Below, piece by piece: positions 57,480 through 64,000 of a stretch of 64,000 nucleotides of DNA (positions are counted from its first letter, which is position 1; each line of letters begins with the position of its first letter). The stretch is taken from the NCBI RefSeq assembly GCF_026745355.1, contig NC_079209.1, positions 28,538,865 through 28,602,864 on the forward strand. The letters are read 5' to 3'. Origin of the DNA: Beta vulgaris subsp. vulgaris. Lineage: Eukaryota; Streptophyta; Magnoliopsida; Caryophyllales; Amaranthaceae. The notes beneath the pieces were generated by a model that did not search any database, was not told the DNA's origin, and worked only from the letters and a program-made list of their open reading frames with translations. The translations under genes were made by a program, and so were the position numbers.

Positions 57480-58503
57480 AAGGCCAAAATAGGCCTAAAA
57501 TCACATTTACGTTCCCGAAATTCGACCAAATACTAAAGCAAGCCTAAAAATATACATAATAGTTATATTATGCCTCATATTATCATGTTCAAATTTAATT
57601 TTGGGTTACAAGACTCGAAAAATACAAATTGGACGGTAAAAGGCCAAATACATTCCAATGCCATGTGACCTCACTCCCCGCATTTGTAACAATTTCACAA
57701 CCACTGCCACCCCATTGCATTCCCCCATTTGCCATGTAGGACTAAAGGCACATTTTATGTTCCCGAAATTCGACCACCTAATTAAGCCTAAAAATAATCT
57801 ACTGGCTAGTTACAAATGCAGAGAGTAAGGTTTCATGGCATTGGAATGCCCATCTAGTAGTAGTGAAGGAGGTGGTGGGAACTTAGGCCGATGTGGAGAG
57901 TTAGGTCACATGGGAAAGTGACGCAGTCGGAAATTATAGAGAAAAGCAAGCGCTAATCTCGATCAAGAACAGACAGATTTACAAGCGATAAATCTGTAAA
58001 AACTCCGGAATCCACCAGAAAAGTGTATAAACTCTGTGATATTATTAAAAGTCAAAAACTGCCTCCAAACATTGACCTGATAATGTTGAATACGTAAAAC
58101 AAAACCCTAATACGAAATTAAGTAAATAATAAAATTCGAAAATAATTAAAAAGCTGATTTCGGGCCTTAAACGAACTCGGATGGCCTAAAAAGCCTATAG
58201 ATCACAGCATAGCGGTGAGTTTGACTCGTTGGGCCATTCCGCTAAACATTTCAGGCTTTTCGTCGTGCTTCCTTATCGAACTTATCTACCAACCGTCCTA
58301 CGTCAGAAAGGAATACCCATTAGGTGGTAGCGGCGCAGTCATAGAAGTGTTACAAACGTGGGGAGCACCATATGGGCATTCCAATGCCATGTGACCTCAC
58401 TCCCTGCATTTATAACACTTCCACAACCACCGCCACCCCACTTCATTCCCCCTTTGCCATGTAGGCCTAAAAGCACATTTAACGTTCCCGAAATTCGACC
58501 AAC
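57480..58503. repeat. Duplicated block with direct and inverted copies
   Basis: A segment of about 123 bp with ATTCCAATGCCATGTGACCT and GTTCCCGAAATTCGACC occurs at 57652-57774 and 58377-58500. A short direct piece lies at 57490-57525 and an inverted piece at 57833-57853. Between them, 57929-58333 may be a separate insertion flanked by CGCAGTC (57922-57928 and 58334-58340). Confidence 0.55.
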
Positions 58504-58585
58504 AACAAGAATAAGCCAAAAAAAACATCATATTAGTTACGAAGTGGACAAATTAGACATAGCTGAGTATATGTCTCATGATTTC

Positions 58586-61500
58586 TTAATAACCTTCTAC
58601 CGTAGGATCTTCAACAACATGTATCCCTTCCCTATGATCTAACCGCATATAGTTCTCCGACATATTCACATCATCTTCTACTCTATTTTCAGGATAGGTA
58701 AAAGTGGGGATGTCCTCAAATGCATCATACTCTTCCTCATCATCAATATCACCAATGTCGAGGATACTCCTTTTCCCAGGTACAACAATTGAGCACTTAT
58801 TATCAGCAGGATCAGTTACATAAAATACTTGTTTAACTTGTAAGGTAAGTACAAATGGCTCCTGAGTTTCACGCAGCCGACTAAGATCCACAAGAGTGAA
58901 TCTACAAGGATCATCCTTTTTCATGCAATGTAGATTATTGTCAACCCACTTGCAACACAAGAGGCAAATATGAAAACTACAGTAGTCCAGGTCCTATATT
59001 TCCTCAATTCACCCATAATAATTGTTGTCAACAAGTACATGCGACTAATCCTTCGAGCTTGTGTATTGTGTAGATGACGCCACAAGTGAAACACCACTCT
59101 TTTGTTGCAATTCGACTTCAGAGTTTGACATTCAATCCAAAACTTGTACCCATTAATATCATAACCCTCATAAGAGCGTACAGCTTCACGAGGACCAAAT
59201 GCTAACCACTTGACTGTTTTAGAAACACTTTCATCCAAATCATTCACGACTCGTTTATGAAACCAATCAATGAACATCTTGTTATGCATTTGCGTCAATG
59301 TCCTTATTCCTTTTCCAGAGTTGCTAACACGTAATTCCTTCATATGATCATCTAAATAAGGATGGATAACTGATACGTGATGCAACGCAAATAAGTGAGC
59401 TTGTGTACGCTTCTCTATAGAAGGTGAGATTAATTTAGAACCAATTGTACCTTTGCCCTGAAGTCTGCCCTCGTGTCCAGATGTTGGAAGTTAAACAGGA
59501 TCAACACTAGCAAAATACTCAGCCATAAAATTACTGACCTCTTCACCCACAATCCCTTGAATTATACTACCTTCTGGTTATGCAGGATTCGAACTTTATA
59601 CTTCAAAATACCCATATATTGCTCAAAAGGATAGCAACCACCGCAAAAAGAGTGGACAACACAACTTAATTTCTCAAACTAAATGGAGAATGAGATGGAC
59701 TATAATGTCAAATAATGCAGGGGGGGAAACATCTCAAATTTGCTTAGAGTTTCAACTTCTCTAGCCTGCAAGGAATCGAGGATTGACGAACCTAAGACTT
59801 TGCTATATATTGTATGGAAAAATCAACATAGTTCTGTAATTGTGTGCCTCACATGCTTTGGAAGTATCTCACGAATTGCAATCAGTAAGAATACTTGCAT
59901 CATGACATGACAATCGTGACATTTCATACTCAATAACTTCAACTCACCATTTAAGGTAACAAATCGCTTCATATTCGATGAGTAGCCACTTGGAACCTTA
60001 ATTCCATACAATGACTCGCAAAAAATTTGTTTCTCTTATCTCGACATCGTGTAGCAAGCCGGTGGCAAATAATTCTTCTCTGAATCCTCCACCTTCTATT
60101 TTCTTTCTCGAGTTTCTAAATCAACCCTTTCATCCACTACTATCTTCTTCCTTCTGTCCCTTTTTTGAGCCCACAACTCTGGTCGAACCCCTATTTTCGC
60201 AAGTAAAGTTGTGACGCCTTAACATCTTTGTCTTGCCCGGAATATTCATAAGTGTCCTAAGAATAGCATCACAAACATTCTTCTCTATGTGCGTGACATC
60301 CAAACAATGCCTGACCTGTAGATCTTTCAAGTATGGGAGTTTCCGAAAAATCGACTCAATTTTCAAAAATCTCCTAGGTCCATCAACCTTAGTCGCAGAT
60401 TTACCAAAGATTGTTTCAATGCCTCTAATCTGATTATAAACTACAGTACCAATTAATGGTCTACGAGTAACTTCCTCTTCTACTGTTCTATTGAATGTGT
60501 TCTTCTAAATCGATAGGGATGGTCGCGTTTGAGGGCGCTTTGTGTGCGCATATAGACATGCTTGCAGCCCTTAAGGTGTGTAGACTTCATATCATCTATA
60601 CAAATTGGGCACGGTTATTTTTATTTTTCTTATACCCAGATAAGTTCCTATAAGCTGGATAATCGTTCATAGTGCACAAAAGCATGGCACGTAGAGTGAA
60701 CATCTCATTAGCATACGCATCAAATACTAACACTCCTTCGTTTCACATCTTTTATAAATCTTCAAGAAGCGGTTGGAGGTATACATCTATGTCATTTTCC
60801 AGGTTGTTTCGGCCCCGATATAAGAAGCGGCAACTTGATGTACTTGCGTTTCATGCACAACCAAGGAGGCAAGCTATAAACCACTAAAACTACTGGCCAT
60901 GTACTATGCTGAGAACTAAGATTGCCAAAAGAGTTCATGCCATCCGTACATAATCCAAGCCTCAGATTCTTATCCTTGTTACCAAATGCTTATGCCCCTG
61001 TGATTTTTTCCACTTAGGCGAATCAGCCGGATGCTTCAGCAGACCGTCTTTCTTCCTACAATTTGCATGGCACCTCAAATTCATCGCATCTCCTTTAATG
61101 GAGAACATCCTCTTAAATCTAGGTATTATGGGTAGATACTACAACACCTTATCTGGTGGTCCTTCAATACCCTCAGCTGCTTCAGCCTTGTACCTCGACA
61201 ATCCACAACGTGGACAGTCATGTAAATGCGCATACTCCTTACGATAAAGCACACAATCGTTAGGAGAAGCATGTATCCGCTCGTACTCTAAACCAAAAGG
61301 ACGCATGAGCTTCTTACCATAATAGTACAACTTTGGCAGTTCATTTCCATCTAGGAGCATATCAGCTAAAACTTCCAACGACGATGTGAAACTAGAGTCT
61401 CTCCAACTAGCTTTCGGCTTAATGTTGACGAGTGTAATCATGGCGAAACGTTTGGCGTACTTTGTACAACCTCGATACAAAAGCTTTTCAGCAGCCTCAG

Positions 61501-61916
61501 ACATAGACTGAAAAACATGAGGTCGTTTACACGAATCATCTCGTCTACCCGATCCCTATCTTCATTCCCATACTGATCATCATCCTAATTCTCATCCCCG
61601 ACATCATCAACGAGATTTAAATCCTTCTTTTCTTCACATACATCGCTCATTATTCTAGAGCTTCCTATATATACTTCCCCTCCTCACCATGCCAAAACCA
61701 TACGTGATATTGAGCCCTAAACCCACGGCGAAAGACATGCTCCCTAAGCATATGTATACTACTAACCTTGCTCACATTTCCACAATCAACACAAGGATAA
61801 TAACAATCGACTGCTCCAGAGGATGCTTGATATTGTAATGCAGATTTACATAATTCCAAGACCTCACTCACAAACTCAATCGATTCACGACTACCATACA
61901 TCCTAGTATGATCCAT
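58586..61916 (-). pseudogene. CACTA TNP2-type transposase, broken
   Basis: Presumed ATG at 61916. The N-terminal transposase-associated domain (MDHTRMYGSRESIEF, CVDCGN, REHVFRRGF, WFWHGE) is at 61916-61670. The transposase_21 start (ERIHASPNDCVLYRKEYAHL, then CPRCGLSRYK) is at 61504-61139. The core is in pieces at 61000-60650. HCLDVTHIEKNVCDAIL and NIPGKTK lie at 60366-60130, and KCHDCHVMMQV and LPKHVRHTI at 60011-59823. The DUF4218/DUF4216-like C-terminal region is at 59385-58586 (WLAFGPREAV, CKWVDN, FTLVDLSRL, KQVFYVTDP). Many stops and frameshifts exclude function as read. Such enzymes cut at CACTA ends; this one could once have served the smaller CACTA elements here, but nothing shows that. 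Confidence 0.85.
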
Positions 61917-61928
61917 CTGATCTTTCAA

Positions 61929-62696
61929 GAAGGCCTCTAATAATTAAACACAACCAATAATTATAATGTATTAATCCTTATTTAGTTACATACACATGCA
62001 AGAAAGTCAGATATACACATCACACAGAGACACATGCAAGCTAAGATAGTGAGTAGTGACATGTTCAAATGCATGCAGGTAGCCGAATGTCCTTATCACT
62101 TCAACCTAACCCATCCTTGGACGTCTAATCTCACTAGTGAATATATATGCCAACTTTTCAATCCCAAGGAAAATCCGGCAGTATTTCCCTACAATTCTCT
62201 ATGTCAAAAATGTAGATAATTGCTTATCTACATATGTACCCAGAGAACAATGTAGAGAAACGATAAGCCAACACTTTTCTCATAGTTGAAAAGAAGAAAA
62301 ATATTCACTACCTAAGTGAGATCAAACGTCCAAGAACAGTCCCAAACCGGGGACTATTCAAGACTTACTCCTAATAAGTAAGTCTTGAGCGAGTATCTAG
62401 GCATATGATGATGATTCATAGCTAAATTAAACTACATTGTTTTCGTACAATCTCATATCAAGAAACATACATACATCAATAAATATCATAACTTTAATCA
62501 GATTGAAACACATCAACCAATCAAACAAAAAATAAACATGCAAAGAGATTAAACATTATACCTCTTAACACTAGTGACGAGAAATGAAAAGAGAAAAGAT
62601 AGTTGAAACTTTATTTTATCCTTGCTTAGTCTCTTTTTCTACAATTAACAAAATTCTCATTGCACATAATCACATAATATCAACAAATTTTACTAA
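61929..62696 (-). other. CACTA 5' leader region
   Basis: Non-coding DNA between the transposase start and the C-rich array; a possible acceptor (ATTATTAG) precedes the first exon near 61937. Confidence 0.35.
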
Positions 62697-62850
62697 GACC
62701 ACCTTTGTCCACACTCACACACCCTCTTCCCACCATTCCACACCCCCTGCCCACCCTCCCTAGCCATCCCCCACACCATCCCACACCCCCTGCCCATCCT
62801 CCCTAACCATCCCCCACACCCGCACACACCCCTTCCCACCCTCACAATTT
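62697..62850. repeat. C-rich CACCCCCTGCCCACCCTCCC array
   Basis: Tandem C-rich units related in style to 55390-55922 and in the same orientation. Confidence 0.8.
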
Positions 62851-63194
62851 TAACAAAACACGCAACTATAAAAGATGAAACCCACAACTATTAATGTTTT
62901 GGAAAGCGAAAAAAATGAAAAAGAGGGGAAATACTAGAAGAGGAGGAGAGAGTGAAGGTGGCGCTGCATTGTGGTGCTGTTGCGCATGAAAAAAATGAAA
63001 CCCACAACTATAGAAACCCGCAACTACAAAAGAGAAGAGTAGAGAGTGAATGTAGCATAAGTGAGTGAGGAGTGAGGGGGAGTAAGTGAGGAGAGTGAAT
63101 GAGAGGGAGTAAGGTGTGCGTCGTCGGTGGTGAGTTAGGGCATCGGTGGTGAAGAGGAGAGGAGAGAGTGAAGAGTGAGTGAGGAGTAAGAGGG

Positions 63195-63236
63195 AGTAAG
63201 TGAGTGAGTGAGTGAGTGAGTGAGTGAGTGAGTGAG
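63195..63236. repeat. (GTGA)n microsatellite
   Basis: About nine GTGA units within a longer purine-rich stretch (63040-63240). Confidence 0.9.
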
Positions 63237-63289
63237 CGAGGGAAATTCGTGTGTAGTTTTTAGTAAAAGTTGTGTGCGCATTTTTAGTC

Positions 63290-63580
63290 CAGGAAGGGCA
63301 GCGTTTAACCCTTCACCGCAGCGGTTTTAAAGTGAAGGGTTGCAGTTGTTGGGCTAAACGCATCCCTTCATGTTATTGAAAGGCTGCGGGCGTCAAAACA
63401 TAGCAGCCCTTTGTTTCAAAAGGGTTGCGGTTAATTGGGAAACTACAACCCTTCATATACAGGGTATGGCCTCAAAACCGCAGCCCTTCGTATCAAAAGG
63501 ACTATGTTTTCTGGATCACCACATCCCTTCATACTTAAGGGCTGCGTTTTCTAAAAAACGCAGCCTTTAAGCCCTTCTAG
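63290..63580. repeat. CACTA right subterminal repeats
   Basis: Multiple GGGTTGCGGTT and AACCGCAGCCCTT copies leading to the terminal CTCTAGTG at 63595. Confidence 0.8.
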
Positions 63581-63595
63581 TTTTTTCCTCTAGTG

Positions 63596-64000
63596 TTATT
63601 TGGTTGCTTGTTGATGGACTTGTCTGGTTAGCTAAACTATAGTATTCAGATTGTTCTGATTACCTGTGTCTTTAGAATAGTTGCATGGTGCTGAATAAGT
63701 TGTGTCGTTCAATTCTGAACAAAATTTGAGCATGATGATAAATATCGTGTAAAATGTTACATTCTAGCTGGAGCATTAAGCTATTTGTTTGAGAGGTGAA
63801 ATGGATGGTTTTACTATTCTTATTTGTGTGAGTACTGTGAATTTCATTATGTAGCGTACAACCAATTACTCCACGTATAGCTCAAAATCGGTAAGACCCA
63901 TTTCTATATTTTAATATATTGATTTTGTGCATTAAGGTTTGCAGTTCATTTAGAGAATCAGTTGTGCTTGAATCAACTGGAGCAAACTAAAACACACCTT
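63596..64000. other. Spacer to window end
   Basis: AT-rich DNA continuing the sequence left of 55087. No gene or repeat recognised. Confidence 0.35.

Larger units (their letters stand above)
55087..63595 (-). mobile_element. CACTA transposon with decayed TNP2-type transposase, 8.5 kb
   Basis: The right terminus, read inward, is CACTAGAGGAAAAAAC, and TTA follows (63596-63598). On the left, TTA (55084-55086) precedes a degraded terminus (CAAAAATATGC). Subterminal repeats of GAAGGGTTGCGGTTT occur in both orientations at 55095-55335 and 63290-63575. A transposase relic lies on the minus strand. C-rich arrays lie inside both ends, and a Sirevirus-type LTR is inserted near the left. The left boundary is less certain than the right. 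Confidence 0.8.

Noticed and set aside
61929..63595. A second CACTA gene (tnpA-like)
   Set aside because: No ORF or splice pattern supporting one was visible upstream of the transposase relic.

Overview
This is plant nuclear DNA, AT-rich and almost entirely transposable elements, with one intact-looking host gene. The elements are typical of a eudicot: Ty3/Gypsy chromovirus, Athila-like, Sirevirus (Copia), Cassandra TRIM, SMART, CACTA, Tourist-like and other MITEs. Species was not determined; an Amaranthaceae-type genome is only a guess. All family names come from motifs, termini and target-site duplications (TSDs) read in the sequence; no database search was run.

Layout. 1-5.2 kb: a lysine-rich exon-like block, a MITE in a (TA)n tract, a fragment of a chromovirus-like LTR, a 1.0 kb Tourist-like MITE and a tRNA-like (SINE-type) segment. 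5.3-8.5 kb: a complete 3.2 kb LTR element (TSD TATGC) with an uninterrupted minus-strand ORF carrying gag and protease fused to an integrase tail, but no reverse transcriptase. 8.6-9.2 kb: a LINE-like insertion with a 16-bp TSD. 9.3-10.1 kb: the host gene, a DEN1/NEDP1-type NEDD8 protease. 10.9-12.35 kb: a TIR element filled with short inverted GTTACTTT motifs. 13.5-16.05 kb: a solo LTR. 18.07-27.25 kb: a complete but frame-broken Tekay-type chromovirus (TSD TTATT). 27.3-29.7 kb: older LTR remnants.

29.7-51.9 kb: an Athila-like element without recognisable gag-pol, split by a 1.07 kb CACTA MITE (TSD TAA), a 9.5 kb Sirevirus (TSD ATTTA) and a 5.6 kb CACTA (TSD TGT). Its 3' LTR also holds a 290-bp SMART (TSD CTATA). 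The 5.6 kb CACTA has captured exons of two unrelated host genes: an EXS-domain (ERD1/XPR1/SYG1) protein on the plus strand and a cyclopropane-fatty-acid-synthase-like protein on the minus strand. 51.9-54.0 kb: a Copia pol relic interrupted within its integrase by a three-LTR Cassandra whose LTRs carry 5S-rRNA-like sequence. 55.1-63.6 kb: an 8.5 kb CACTA with a decayed TNP2-type transposase, itself carrying a Sirevirus-type LTR.

The elements work only as parasites or passengers. The protease gene is the one locus with a clear cellular role, and its upstream region is crowded by two insertions. Several broken coding regions are disrupted mainly by one-base indels, so consensus error in the assembly should be considered beside natural decay.
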